Notes: generated by a model not told the origin, from the letters alone. DNA of 64,000 nucleotides from Arthrobacter terrae (GCF_015708085.1 NZ_JADNYM010000006.1:124001-188000), one strand, 5' to 3'. Shown: positions 15,178-23,783, numbered from the stretch's first letter. A program made the numbers and translations.

Positions 15178-15937
15178 TGCGGTCCTCCCAGGTAAGTCCT
15201 GCGGTGCGGTATTTGTGGGTCCAGGCAGGGCTGTCGTCCTTGGCTGCGGCGATCCGAAAGGACCGCTCCATGTGCCAGGCCAGGCGCCCGGTGGGTGAAC
15301 CTTCGGGCCCTTCGTCGTCAACGGAGTCGACCAGGTCCCGGACAGCTTCGTCAGCGTCAGCACCGGTGAGCGGTTCACCATTGCGTTCAATGCTGAGGGT
15401 CCCGGTGTCGTGGTTGAACATGACATCCAGGTCCACAGCTTCGTCGATGTCCCCGAAGCAAGCACCGGACATGGCCTGTTCACCGTCCATGATGTCGTAG
15501 CTGCGGAAGTCGTACCGGCTGCTGCCCGCGTTCAAGGTGAAAGCATCGATGGCGTCCGCGTCGGCCACGGCCGAGGCCAAATCTTCACCAAGATTCTCGG
15601 TCGTGGATTCGTAGCGCAGGCCGTAGGTTGCCGCGGACGGGTCTTCGCAGTCGTGGTTGTCGATGGCCCAGGCAGGGTTGCCGTCCTCGTCAGTGTGGCC
15701 GTCCTGATGGATCTCGAACGCCCGGCCGTCATTGGAGGTAAACTTCAGCTTCCCGTCATAGGCGGACAGGGCCCCTTTGAGACCTTCATGCTGGATTGAT
15801 TCGACCTGGTCGACGAAATAAGTGGCCGCTTCCTTGTCGACGTGCAGGTCGCCGCGGAGCCCGACTGCCGGGTGGCCGTGGGGGGTGTGGGCGAACTGGC
15901 CGCCGGCGGGGATGCCTTTTGGCTGACGGGCGCTCAC
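15164..15937 (-). CDS. Tagged hypothetical protein C, 257 aa
   Basis: It starts at a GTG that overlaps the upstream TGA (GTGA), giving MSARQPKG then GGQFA. The tag end is diverged (H-T-P-H-G-H-P-x-V-G-L). The body is acidic with a few short beta-like repeats (DGKLKFTSNDGRAFEI). No family is recognised. Second gene of the tagged operon. Confidence 0.7.
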   Translation of the reverse strand: MSARQPKGIPAGGQFAHTPHGHPAVGLRGDLHVDKEAATYFVDQVESIQHEGLKGALSAYDGKLKFTSNDGRAFEIHQDGHTDEDGNPAWAIDNHDCEDPSAATYGLRYESTTENLGEDLASAVADADAIDAFTLNAGSSRYDFRSYDIMDGEQAMSGACFGDIDEAVDLDVMFNHDTGTLSIERNGEPLTGADADEAVRDLVDSVDDEGPEGSPTGRLAWHMERSFRIAAAKDDSPAWTHKYRTAGLTWEDRNDYR

Positions 15938-16776
15938 TTCTCTCCTCCGGGGGTCCAGGCAGCTGCCTGGCGAAGGTCGATCGTGTACCGGTCGTCGGAA
16001 GTGCTGTGCGGCAGGTTGTATTCAGCCCACCAGGCGCTTTCCGGTTCGCTGTCCAGGCTGCTGAAATATTCTACGATGCTGGCTCCCGGGTTATCCCCGT
16101 CGTCGCCAAGGAAGTCGGAATCGGAGCCATAGGAACCGATGGCTTCATGGTGTTCGTTGTAGACGGTGGCGCCGGAAACGTAGTCACCGTTGTCGGCGGA
16201 GTCGATGGCGAGTTCGATATGGCTGGCCTCCGGGTGGTCTTTGAGGACCCCTCGGGCGATGATGGCCGTGGCAGCGTATTCCCCGTCGCGCCGGCTGTTG
16301 TAGGCCGCTTTCTGGTTGATGCCGAGCAAGTGGCCGAGCTCATCATCGCTGAGCTGTGGGGCCCGGCCGGTCGCGGCTGCGAGAATGCTGGCGCGGGACC
16401 GTTCCACGGCTGCGTGCTGCTCTGCCCTGACGGCGTCAGCTATCTGCTGATGCTTTTCTTTCGCCCAGTTTTCAGCGATACCTGATGTCTCTTCATCGAC
16501 CCCGTCCAGAAGGAAAGAGGACGTTTCAGTGGAGTGTACGTCGTCCCCCGGGTTCCAGACCTCGAAAGCCGGTTCACCGTTGACGCTCACGTTGGTTGTC
16601 AGCACGTTGTCATCCCCGACGTAGAAGGACACCTCGGGTTCGGGCATGGATTCGGGCCAGCCCTCCAGTTCGGGGCGGCGCGGGATAAGGCTGATCGCGG
16701 TTTCGGCGTGTTCTGTGGCGGCGAACTGGCCGCCAACGGGGATGCCTTTGGGCTGTCGTGATGCGTTCTCTGTCAT
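15934..16776 (-). CDS. Tagged hypothetical protein B, 280 aa
   Basis: It begins MTENASRQPKG, GGQFA, T-E-H-A-E-T-x-I-S-L. A helical middle (AENWAKEKHQQIADAVRAEQ) is followed by an acidic C-terminal half (LAIDSADNGDYVSG). No family is known to me. The ATG at 16776 is the predicted +1 of a P1 box, so the four-gene tagged operon begins with a leaderless start. Downstream starts use GTGA overlap and normal ribosome-binding sites. Confidence 0.75.
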   Translation of the reverse strand: MTENASRQPKGIPVGGQFAATEHAETAISLIPRRPELEGWPESMPEPEVSFYVGDDNVLTTNVSVNGEPAFEVWNPGDDVHSTETSSFLLDGVDEETSGIAENWAKEKHQQIADAVRAEQHAAVERSRASILAAATGRAPQLSDDELGHLLGINQKAAYNSRRDGEYAATAIIARGVLKDHPEASHIELAIDSADNGDYVSGATVYNEHHEAIGSYGSDSDFLGDDGDNPGASIVEYFSSLDSEPESAWWAEYNLPHSTSDDRYTIDLRQAAAWTPGGEK

Positions 16777-16794
16777 GCACTATATGTGTGCGGC
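16776..16794 (-). promoter_or_regulatory. P1 promoter, leaderless start of the tagged operon
   Basis: GCCGCACACAT box (16794-16784), 7 nt, ATG at 16776. A terminator ends about 18 bp upstream. Confidence 0.7.
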
Positions 16795-16811
16795 GACGGC
16801 TGAAAAGTGCA

Positions 16812-16841
16812 CAGCGGGGCAGAAATTTATCTGCCCCGCTG
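16812..16841 (-). terminator. Terminator after the 122-aa membrane protein gene
   Basis: 11-bp perfect stem CAGCGGGGCAG / CTGCCCCGCTG, then TTTTC on the minus strand. Confidence 0.7.
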
Positions 16842-16920
16842 TGATCACGGTGGTCCTGGTCGTTGGCTTAGTCTCACTGGTGAGTGCGTGCGCCGTTGAA
16901 CCCACGCCACGGACACGGGT

Positions 16921-17289
16921 TTAGCCGCGGCGTTTCCTGCGGCGGCGGACCTGCTTCCAGATAGTCAGGCCGATGAAAACGACCGTCACGAAGATTCCCG
17001 GGGCGCTGAACAGGCCTCCGGCCACCGACATCAGCATGTGCCAGAGCATGTAGGCCAGGAACCATTTGAACACGATCCAGAGAACAGGCATCAGTGAGAG
17101 CGCATAGTCCACGTCAGCAGAGATCTGCTCATTGCTTTTCCGGGGGCGCCGGGGTGCCGCTGCGTCCCTGTGGCTGTAAAAGGACTGCCGTTCACTCTGG
17201 ATTTGTGCGGCATGTTTCCGGTCGGATTCTTCCCGCAGACGCTGCTGTTGCCACAAAAAGCGGTCGGACCTGGAACTGTTGTCGCTCAT
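16921..17289 (-). CDS. Two-TM membrane protein with basic ends, 122 aa
   Basis: A charged N-terminal half (Gln/Arg/Glu-rich, residues 1-60) precedes two hydrophobic helices at about 68-90 and 93-112. A very basic tail (KQVRRRRKRRG) follows. GGGGG lies upstream of the ATG. No family is recognised. The basic cytoplasmic tail could bind nucleic acid or anionic lipid. Monocistronic, from a P1 promoter. Confidence 0.7.
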   Translation of the reverse strand: MSDNSSRSDRFLWQQQRLREESDRKHAAQIQSERQSFYSHRDAAAPRRPRKSNEQISADVDYALSLMPVLWIVFKWFLAYMLWHMLMSVAGGLFSAPGIFVTVVFIGLTIWKQVRRRRKRRG

Positions 17290-17359
17290 ATGAAACCCCC
17301 AATGTAGTGCCCCGGCTGGACGCCGGCGGCAGATGAAATTATGTGGCGCGGTTATTATC

Positions 17360-17378
17360 TGGCTTCAATGTGTGCGGC
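17360..17378 (-). promoter_or_regulatory. P1 promoter (122-aa membrane protein)
   Basis: GCCGCACACAT box (17378-17368), +1 predicted at 17360. It directly follows the end of the ABC permease gene. Confidence 0.65.
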
Positions 17379-17395
17379 GGGCCGGGGCTTAGGCA

Positions 17396-18613
17396 TCACC
17401 GCCGGGAAAGGGCGGTGCGGAGCCGGACCTTTGAGGTGTATTGGATGCTGCCGTGCCGGAACAGTTTCACGGCCACCGCGATGGCTGCGGCGCCGAGGAT
17501 GAACAGTTCGGTAATGACGATGGTTGCTTCGATCCCGCTGAGGGATCCGAGCCCGTTGCGCAGCATGGCGGTCACCGGGGCGGAGAACGGGAAATACGTG
17601 AAGATCTGAACGACCCGGGAGCCGGGGTCGCTGAGGATCAACGGCACAGCGTACAAGGGCACAAACATCATGATGACGATGGTGCCGAACATGCCGTTCG
17701 CGTCTTTGGCTGTCGGCATTACCGAACCGATGGCGACCAGTGCAGCGGAGAACAAGATGAAACCGCCGGTCAGCAGCAGGGCTCCGACGATCATGGCTGA
17801 GGGTTCCGGGACCAGTGCGGCCAAGGAGATGTCCGGGATTCCGGCGTGGCCGCGGAGGAGGACAAAACCGACGGCGGCCGGTACACCAACGGTGAGCATC
17901 TGTACCGCGCCAGTGGCCAGGATCGCCAGAATCTTCCCGATAATCAGTGTCGTAGGGTTCAGGGTTGTCAGGATCATTTCGGTGACCCGGTTCTCCTTTT
18001 CCTCCACAGTGCTATTGAGAATCTGGTTGCCCAGGAACAAGATCACAAGATAGAACAATCCCAGGAACAGTAGCGGCGGAATTACTGCGAAGATACCGCC
18101 GGATACTTTACCGTCCTTGAACATGGTCTGCGTGAACGAGACTTTCCCTGCGGCCAGCGCGGTGAGCTCCGGGGAGTTGACCTTGTCTTTGACGGCGACG
18201 GCGATCATCCTCGTGGCCACGGCGCTGTACTTGGCGCTCTCAAACAGCCCCAGGTCTTTCCCATAGACCTGAATGGCCGTGCGGGCCGGGGACTGGGGAA
18301 CGTAAATGAACGCCTCGGAGGCGCCGGCGCGGACGGCGTCAATGGCGACCTGTCGATCGGTCACGGGTGTCCCGCCGGAGTCTTGGCCGAGCTTGTCAGA
18401 AATCAAACCCGACTCATCCAGGTAGGAAAACGTGACGGCGGCGTTTTCCTGGGCGGAGACGGACTTGCTGGCGCTGTTGCCACTGAAGGAGACTAGGCCG
18501 AAGACAATACCGACCACGACCGGCACGATCAGGGTGCTCACCCAGAAGCTTTTCTTCTTCAGGGTCCGCAGGAACTCAAACCTGACGACGGTGTGAAGGT
18601 TGTGGTGAGCCAT
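17396..18613 (-). CDS. ABC-2 type transporter permease, NatB-like
   Basis: This 405-residue protein has one N-terminal TM helix (SFWVSTLIVPVVVGIVFGL) and a ~140-residue extracytoplasmic domain. Five more TM helices follow from about residue 170, and the cytoplasmic EEKENRVTEMILTT motif is typical of ABC-2 exporters of the NatB/YhaP type. Its ATG overlaps the ATPase stop by one base (TAATG), so it forms an obligate pair. The substrate is unknown. Relatives export sodium, antibiotics or peptides. Confidence 0.88.
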   Translation of the reverse strand: MAHHNLHTVVRFEFLRTLKKKSFWVSTLIVPVVVGIVFGLVSFSGNSASKSVSAQENAAVTFSYLDESGLISDKLGQDSGGTPVTDRQVAIDAVRAGASEAFIYVPQSPARTAIQVYGKDLGLFESAKYSAVATRMIAVAVKDKVNSPELTALAAGKVSFTQTMFKDGKVSGGIFAVIPPLLFLGLFYLVILFLGNQILNSTVEEKENRVTEMILTTLNPTTLIIGKILAILATGAVQMLTVGVPAAVGFVLLRGHAGIPDISLAALVPEPSAMIVGALLLTGGFILFSAALVAIGSVMPTAKDANGMFGTIVIMMFVPLYAVPLILSDPGSRVVQIFTYFPFSAPVTAMLRNGLGSLSGIEATIVITELFILGAAAIAVAVKLFRHGSIQYTSKVRLRTALSRR

Positions 18614-19566
18614 TAGAGGGCTCCTTCCAATGTTTGGCTGCCGGCGCCATAGATGCGCAGGAATATGTCCTCCAAAGAGGTCCGGGACGTGGTGAAAGAG
18701 CTGACCTGCAGTCCACGACCGATCAAGTGGCGGAGCAGTTCTGCGCCGTCGGCATCCTCAGTGAGCGCAAGGTCAGCGCCGGACTCGCTGCGTGCGTCCC
18801 CGTGCCGGAACTGCAGCACCGCATAGGACGGGTCCTCCGGGAGGGTGCCGGTGAAGACGACTGTTGCCGTTCGGGTCCCGTACCTGGCCTGCACCTCGCT
18901 GACCGTGCCGTACGCCTCCGCTTTACCGTCTTTCAAAAGCAGGACCCGGTCGCAAAGCCGTTCCACTTCCTCCATCTGGTGCGTGACCATGACGATGGTC
19001 GCCCCGCCGGCTTTCTGCTCATCAATGATGTCCATGAGGAGTCGGCGGTTCACCGGGTCGAACCCTTTGGTTGGTTCGTCAAGGATCAGCAGTTCTGGGT
19101 CGCTCATGATCGTGACGCCCAGCTGGATTTTCTGCTGTTGGCCGCCGGAGAGTCTGTCCAGCCGCGTTCCTGACTTGTCGGCAAGCTCCACCCGTTCAAG
19201 GTACGCCAGGGACCAGACGCGCGCTGCCTGCCGGGACAGTCCTTTCAACTGGCCGAAATAGACCATGACGTCCAGGACGGGTTCCTTCTTGTACAGGCCG
19301 CGTTCCTCAGGAAGGTAACCGAGTTTGCCGCCGTTCTCCGGGGTGAAAGGTTTCCCGTCGACGTGGAGCGTCCCGGAGGTGGCCCGGTAAATCCCTAGCA
19401 GGGCACGTAGCGTGGTGGTTTTGCCGGAGCCGTTACTGCCCAGAAAACCGAACGTTTCTCCTCGCTGCACGTCAAAGGTGAGGTCCTCGATGACAGTGCG
19501 GTTGCCGAAATTCATCCGGAAACCGGACACGCTGATGGCCGGTCCGTGCTGCGGAGTGATGGTCAC
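18613..19566 (-). CDS. ABC transporter ATP-binding protein, NatA-like
   Basis: This 317-residue ATPase carries Walker A GSNGSGKTT (about residues 43-51), a Q-loop, signature LSGGQQQK, Walker B LLILDEPTKG and the H-loop THQ. A C-terminal extension of ~90 residues (the DUF4162-like tail of NatA and drug exporters) follows. It powers the adjacent permease. It starts at GTG 19566 with poor ribosome-binding potential. A P1 box lies 33 nt upstream. Confidence 0.9.
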   Translation of the reverse strand: MTITPQHGPAISVSGFRMNFGNRTVIEDLTFDVQRGETFGFLGSNGSGKTTTLRALLGIYRATSGTLHVDGKPFTPENGGKLGYLPEERGLYKKEPVLDVMVYFGQLKGLSRQAARVWSLAYLERVELADKSGTRLDRLSGGQQQKIQLGVTIMSDPELLILDEPTKGFDPVNRRLLMDIIDEQKAGGATIVMVTHQMEEVERLCDRVLLLKDGKAEAYGTVSEVQARYGTRTATVVFTGTLPEDPSYAVLQFRHGDARSESGADLALTEDADGAELLRHLIGRGLQVSSFTTSRTSLEDIFLRIYGAGSQTLEGAL

Positions 19567-19598
19567 AGTGCTGCTTTCGATTGCCGATGTTGCAGGTC

Positions 19599-19617
19599 TT
19601 CAGCTCATGTGTGCGGC
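19599..19617 (-). promoter_or_regulatory. P1 promoter (ABC transporter operon)
   Basis: GCCGCACACAT box (19617-19607), +1 predicted at A19599. Confidence 0.65.
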
Positions 19618-19659
19618 GCGGCCCGCAAACCTGCCCCGGTACTGGCCTACGATGGACGG

Positions 19660-19803
19660 ATGATAAAAGTTGCCGGTGTCATCAGGCCCGTCGAAAAGAA
19701 AGACATCCGTGCTGAAGGGAACAACTACGAGGACGCCCGCGAGGCTCTTCAGGCGAAGATTCCCGAAGGCTGGGCACCGCAGCAGATCCTCGTGGAACGC
19801 TGA
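19660..19803 (+). CDS. Small conserved-looking protein, 47 aa
   Basis: It begins MIKVAGVIRP, then V-E-K-K-D-I-R-A-E-G and EDAREALQAKIPEGW. I have seen similar short proteins in actinobacteria and their phages but cannot assign a function. No ribosome-binding site precedes the ATG. TACGAT lies six bases upstream, a SigA -10 placed for a leaderless transcript. It is one of few genes here without a P1/P2 box. Confidence 0.6.
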   Translation: MIKVAGVIRPVEKKDIRAEGNNYEDAREALQAKIPEGWAPQQILVER

Positions 19804-19869
19804 GCGTAGACGGAAGCTAAGTCAACAGGCACTAATTCTGCTGGCCCAGCCTAATAAACGGCATGCTAT

Positions 19870-20910
19870 TCAGCGCACCAGATCACGTTTCCGTACTGCC
19901 ATTGCTGCGGTAACACGGCATTGCTGGCTGGCATACAGCCCGCTGTTGAGCAGGCTATTCAACTCCACGATCAACGGTTCACCGTCCGCTCCAATAGCGA
20001 CGTCAATGACGTAATCGGTCAACTCCGGGACCTCCAAGGCCAGGGCATCCACGGCGTCACGGGCGAAGTTGATGAGGAGGCCGACGGTCTGAGGTTCCGC
20101 CTCGACCGGGGACTTGGCCTGGCGGTGGCGGCGCAGCTTATTGTCGAATCGGTGGCCGTCGTTATCCAACGGCGTGAATTCCTCGACGCACCCTGCTGCG
20201 GTGACCACGGTGTTGCCGACGACGAAGACCCGATATTCGAACTCCATCGGCACGAATTCCTGGGCGATCAGGTTCTCCCGCTCCCCTTCCAGGTTCATCG
20301 CGCCGTAGCCCAGCTCATCGAAGATGGCCTTGCCGGCGTCCTCGGGTCGGAAGTCCTCCGGCAGGTCCACGGGGAAGGCTGCGTATTTGATCCGGGTGGC
20401 CTTCAGGAACGCGCGGCGGATGCCATCTGCGGCCCAGCTGGCCAGGACGTCGCCGACCTCGACAGCTGCCGAATCGCCGGTATCGAGCCCGCATAGCGCC
20501 AAGCGGCGGCCGGTCCGGGACAGGAAAGCCTCATAGCGGTAGTAGTTGCCGGAGAGCCTGGCCTGCTCCATATCGACGTCCTGGTGGTGTTTGCTGGCCT
20601 GGACCCCGTAGCGGAGCAGGTGATCCACCTCGGAGGCGGGGCGGCGTTCACCGGTACCGGCGTTCACGGCAGCGTCGCGGTCAGTGGCCATGACGAGCCA
20701 GACGTTCTCGGGCCCGAACGTATCAAGGGCTGCCTCCAGCCGGACCGCCTGCTCGAAAAAGAGCTCATAGTCGCCTTGCCCGTCCTTGTCGGTGGCCGGG
20801 ACGTGACGCGACCAGAGCGCGAGAAGCTGATCCTTACGGGCCCGCAACGCAGGCGCGGCATCGCGGGGCGCAGGTGTGGGGTGGTTGATGATGCTGACGA
20901 GCCAGGACAT
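19870..20910 (-). CDS. ATP-grasp domain protein
   Basis: The C-terminal ~180 residues show an ATP-grasp fold: FLKATRIKYAAFPVDL, then Q-E-F-V-P-M-E-F-E-Y-R-V-F-V-V-G and finally VIDVAIGADGEPLIVELN with the metal-binding Glu and Asn. ATP-grasp enzymes ligate a carboxylate to an amine or thiol through an acyl-phosphate. The substrate cannot be told. The N-terminal 150 residues are specific to this group. AAGGAG lies before the ATG, behind a P1 promoter. Uses in phage and plasmid biology include peptide or protein-tail modification, which is speculation here. Confidence 0.75.
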   Translation of the reverse strand: MSWLVSIINHPTPAPRDAAPALRARKDQLLALWSRHVPATDKDGQGDYELFFEQAVRLEAALDTFGPENVWLVMATDRDAAVNAGTGERRPASEVDHLLRYGVQASKHHQDVDMEQARLSGNYYRYEAFLSRTGRRLALCGLDTGDSAAVEVGDVLASWAADGIRRAFLKATRIKYAAFPVDLPEDFRPEDAGKAIFDELGYGAMNLEGERENLIAQEFVPMEFEYRVFVVGNTVVTAAGCVEEFTPLDNDGHRFDNKLRRHRQAKSPVEAEPQTVGLLINFARDAVDALALEVPELTDYVIDVAIGADGEPLIVELNSLLNSGLYASQQCRVTAAMAVRKRDLVR

Positions 20911-20934
20911 TTATCTCCTTCGGGTGCACTTTCC

Positions 20935-20953
20935 TGTCCATCATGTGTGCGGA
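20935..20953 (-). promoter_or_regulatory. P1 promoter (ATP-grasp gene)
   Basis: TCCGCACACAT box (20953-20943), +1 predicted at A20935, 25-nt leader with GAAGGAG. Confidence 0.65.
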
Positions 20954-20959
20954 AACATA

Positions 20960-20992
20960 AGAACCCCTCTTCCAATGAAAAAGGGGGCTCCT
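20960..20992 (-). terminator. Terminator after the DUF6458-like gene
   Basis: On the minus strand GAGCCCCCTTTTT pairs with GGAAGAGGGGTTC and is followed by TT. Confidence 0.6.
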
Positions 20993-21012
20993 TTACGCTT
21001 CCGCGGCCGGTG

Positions 21013-21270
21013 TCAGAGGGCCGAGTCTCGGCTCTCATTGCGGACGATCCGCTCCCCTGTGGCTGGGTCAACCACGGACCATGTTTCAGTGACGCGGCGG
21101 GTCCGCCGCGGGGCGTTGATGGCCAGGGCGGCGATGAGCCCGACGGCGCAGGCCCCCATGAGGGTGTAGCCGACCATCGCGAAGTTAAAGTTCGGCGAGA
21201 GCGCCGGATCAATGGCGAAGCAAAGAATGGCGCTGAAGACGAAAAGTGCTATTGATGAACCGAATTTCAC
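21013..21270 (-). CDS. DUF6458-like membrane protein, 85 aa
   Basis: Two TM helices (SIALFVFSAILCFAI and TLMGACAVGLIAALAI) are followed by an Arg-rich cytoplasmic tail and a short polar domain. This matches the small actinobacterial DUF6458 pattern that begins with G-S-S. I place the start at GTG 21270 because it aligns with the family N-terminus (KFGSS). A GTG at 21333 inside the upstream gene is an alternative. No good ribosome-binding site is seen for either. Function unknown. Confidence 0.55.
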   Translation of the reverse strand: MKFGSSIALFVFSAILCFAIDPALSPNFNFAMVGYTLMGACAVGLIAALAINAPRRTRRVTETWSVVDPATGERIVRNESRDSAL

Positions 21271-21310
21271 AATGTGGCGGGGGCCGTTGGCTCTGAACGG
21301 ATGGAAAAGA

Positions 21311-21988
21311 TCAGGCGAGGACCGTTTCTTCACGTGCCATGCACCGGGCGGAGCGCGTGGTGAGCAACTCCCCGAAACGGAGTACGAATTCCCCTGCCGT
21401 GTCCGGATGCTCAACAGCATCCCGCATCCTCGGCGCCAGTTCCAGCTGGATGGCGCCACTGCCGGTGGACCGTGCGTACGTCCGGACCGACTTGGGGCCG
21501 ACTGCGTTGAACTGGCCCCCGGTGACGACGTTGAAGTCCCCGAACGTATCCTCGATCAGTTCAGCCATCTCGAGCTCCTCCTCGCGGGGGTCGTTGCCGA
21601 TGCCGACGTAAATGTCCACCCCATAGCGGGCACCGACCCCGACCACATTGATCAGGTACCGGCCTTCGTCAAGCATGTCATCCAGAGCGAGTTTGAACGG
21701 GTCGCTGCGCTCATCCCAGTACGTCCATGCCGAGCTGATTCCGTCACTGGTCAGCCAGCTTTGGCCGGCTGTTGCACCAAGCAGCTGCACCATCGCCCCC
21801 GTGTACTGGTCCGCGAACTTCCTGCGCTCCTCAGACCATCTGTTTGTCGCGTGCGGTGCTGTCAGGAGGAAGTACCCGTCCGACTTGGACTGACGGATGG
21901 CATCGAGGGTGTCGCCGTTGTAAAAGTTCCGGCTAAAGGATGTTTCAAGCATCCGGAGGTCACGGGTCAGGTCCATACCAGGGAACAT
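21311..21988 (-). CDS. Possible N-formylglutamate-amidohydrolase-like protein
   Basis: This ~225-residue soluble protein has the segments DGYFLLTAPHATNRW, GVDIYVGIGNDP and, near the C-terminus, GAIQLELAPRMRD. The order (an early H in a hydrophobic strand, a D/N pair, a late Q-x-E-L-x-x-x-x-R) resembles N-formylglutamate-deformylase or zinc-carboxypeptidase-like hydrolases. The similarity is weak and I cannot confirm catalytic residues. The start is uncertain (ATG 21988 or 21976), neither with a clear ribosome-binding site. It lies divergently from the RNase H gene. Confidence 0.5.
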   Translation of the reverse strand: MFPGMDLTRDLRMLETSFSRNFYNGDTLDAIRQSKSDGYFLLTAPHATNRWSEERRKFADQYTGAMVQLLGATAGQSWLTSDGISSAWTYWDERSDPFKLALDDMLDEGRYLINVVGVGARYGVDIYVGIGNDPREEELEMAELIEDTFGDFNVVTGGQFNAVGPKSVRTYARSTGSGAIQLELAPRMRDAVEHPDTAGEFVLRFGELLTTRSARCMAREETVLA

Positions 21989-22030
21989 GCGTAGACGGCT
22001 CTGGCCTTCGCGGGTACCTGACAAGCGTTT

Positions 22031-22049
22031 GCCGCACACATGAGCGGTG
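22031..22049 (+). promoter_or_regulatory. P1 promoter (tandem RNase H gene)
   Basis: GCCGCACACAT at 22031-22041, +1 predicted at G22049, 41-nt leader with GGAAGAG. Confidence 0.65.
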
Positions 22050-22089
22050 AGCGGCAACGCGCCGCATCATCGACCCGGAAGAGCCTCCC

Positions 22090-23025
22090 ATGTCCACTAC
22101 AGATCACCCGGTCGTACAGCGCCCACCGGTCGGGGAACCCACCGACATCATCCTTCATATCCGGGTCCTCGAACAGGCCGGTCAGTGGGCTATCGGTGTC
22201 TTGGAGGATGACGGCAGCCTGAGTATTCGCACCGGCGACGTCCAGCCTCAAATGTCGTACAGTTCCATCCGGACCGAAGCAGTCCTGGCCGCCTTTTCCG
22301 CCATCCTGGAAGTAGCCGCCGAACGGCAATACGTTGTCCTTGACGTCTCCAACATTCTGGTGCGCAAAGCGATCGCCGGCATGTTGGACTTCGTGCCGAA
22401 CGTCCTTTTGTCCGAAACGACCGCCATCTGCGCCCACCGCTCCGCCGTGGTCAAAGCCCTCGAAGAGATGCCCGTATCCACGGTGATTCGGCTCAACCCG
22501 GACGCGCGGAGCCTGGTGGTCAGCACTGATGCGTCCATCGCCAACGGCGGTCAGGTTGCGGGACTCGGCTGGGTCATCGCAACCAAGGACGGCACCGTGC
22601 TTTCCTGCGGCCAGAAAACCGCGGACGTCCCACGGTGCGGTGACATCCTGACCGGCGAGCTGCTGGCAATCCGTTGTGCCGTGCAGGCACTCATCAGCCA
22701 ATACCCGGTCCCCGTAACAGGGCAGGGCACCGTCGTCATCGAATCCGACTCCCGCGCTGCCCTGCGGCTGCTGAGCATCCTCGGTGCTGGCCGTCAACCC
22801 TCATCCTTCACCACGGATCAGATAAAACTTGCCAAACGAATCCTCCAGGAGAGCGCCCACGTCCCTATCCGGTTCTGCTGGGTGAAAGGGCACCAGGGCA
22901 ATGAGGGAAATGAAGCTGCTGACCGGCTGGCTGTTCTGGCACGCCGCAACCGCGAGTTCAAGGTCACCTCCGCAACGGGTGCACGGATGTTCCGGGACCT
23001 GAGGGATGAACTGGTCGCCGCCTAG
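22090..23025 (+). CDS. Ribonuclease HI with an inactive-looking N-terminal RNase H-like half
   Basis: The C-terminal ~165 residues are an RNase HI. They have VVSTDAS (first Asp), GELLAIRCAV (catalytic Glu), VIESDSRAAL (second Asp) and WVKGHQGNEGNEAADRLA (His loop and last Asp). The enzyme cuts RNA in RNA-DNA hybrids, useful for R-loop or primer removal. Residues ~20-130 follow the same strand-helix order (HIRVLEQAGQWAIGVLEDD, TEAVLAAFSAIL, YVVLDVSNILVRKAI) but lack the acidic residues, so they look like a degenerate duplicate. The double-domain arrangement is unusual. Confidence 0.88.
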   Translation: MSTTDHPVVQRPPVGEPTDIILHIRVLEQAGQWAIGVLEDDGSLSIRTGDVQPQMSYSSIRTEAVLAAFSAILEVAAERQYVVLDVSNILVRKAIAGMLDFVPNVLLSETTAICAHRSAVVKALEEMPVSTVIRLNPDARSLVVSTDASIANGGQVAGLGWVIATKDGTVLSCGQKTADVPRCGDILTGELLAIRCAVQALISQYPVPVTGQGTVVIESDSRAALRLLSILGAGRQPSSFTTDQIKLAKRILQESAHVPIRFCWVKGHQGNEGNEAADRLAVLARRNREFKVTSATGARMFRDLRDELVAA

Positions 23026-23027
23026 GT

Positions 23028-23783
23028 TTACCGGCCCCGGGCCGAAAGCCTGGTCGCCAGCGCGTCAGGGAGGTTCGCGGTGATCGCTGAGAGAACCTTG
23101 TAGCGTTTGGACGGAATCGACACGGCTTTGCCGGCGAACGCGTCGCCCAGCCCTTCGCGAACGACCCGTTCGGCGTCAAGCCACATCCAGTTACTGATTC
23201 CGGTCGTGTCGGCGCCCATCCGGCCGTGGAATTCGGTGCGGACGAAGCCTGGGCACACGGCGGTCACCGGGATGTTCCGCGGACCGTAATGCGTGTTCGC
23301 CCAGCGGGAGAAGTTAATGACCCAAGCCTTCGCTGCCGAATACGTCCCCCGTGTGGTGAACCCGGCGGTGCTTGCCACGTTGATGATCCTGCCGCTCCCC
23401 CGCCGCTGCATAGCCGAGATCGCTGCATAAGAAAGTTCCATCGGCACCTGGACGAGAATCCGCAGCTGAGCCCGCTCGTCCTCCAACGTGTTATCCGTGA
23501 ACCATCCTTTGAGCCCGAAACCGGCATTGTTGACCAGCACTGTCACCGGGTTCTGCTCGGCGCCCAGGCGTGCAGTAACCGCGGCGGTCCCTTCATCGGT
23601 GAGCAGATCGGCGGTCAGGATCTCCACCTTCACCCCGTAGGCTGCGGTGATCTCGGTGGCGCGCTGTTCCAGACGGGCCGTGTCCCGTGCGACCAGGACA
23701 AGGTCGTAGCCGCGCGCGGCGAGCTGCCGGGCGAATTCGGCGCCCAGTCCTGAGGACGCGCCGGTGATAAGTGCAATGGTCAT
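23028..23783 (-). CDS. Short-chain dehydrogenase/reductase
   Basis: This 251-residue Rossmann-fold oxidoreductase has TGASSGLG (cofactor loop), NNAG, the catalytic Ser in VASTAG and Y-S-A-A-K. R-D after strand 2 suggests NADP(H). GGAGGAT lies upstream of ATG 23783. It is probably the last gene of a unit with the HNH nuclease and tRNA-Gln. The substrate is unknown. SDRs are common chromosomal genes, so a recent host origin is possible. Confidence 0.9.
   Translation of the reverse strand: MTIALITGASSGLGAEFARQLAARGYDLVLVARDTARLEQRATEITAAYGVKVEILTADLLTDEGTAAVTARLGAEQNPVTVLVNNAGFGLKGWFTDNTLEDERAQLRILVQVPMELSYAAISAMQRRGSGRIINVASTAGFTTRGTYSAAKAWVINFSRWANTHYGPRNIPVTAVCPGFVRTEFHGRMGADTTGISNWMWLDAERVVREGLGDAFAGKAVSIPSKRYKVLSAITANLPDALATRLSARGR

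Noticed and set aside
21212-21994. 260-codon plus-strand ORF
   Set aside because: Opposite strand of the 21311-21988 gene; no start signals.
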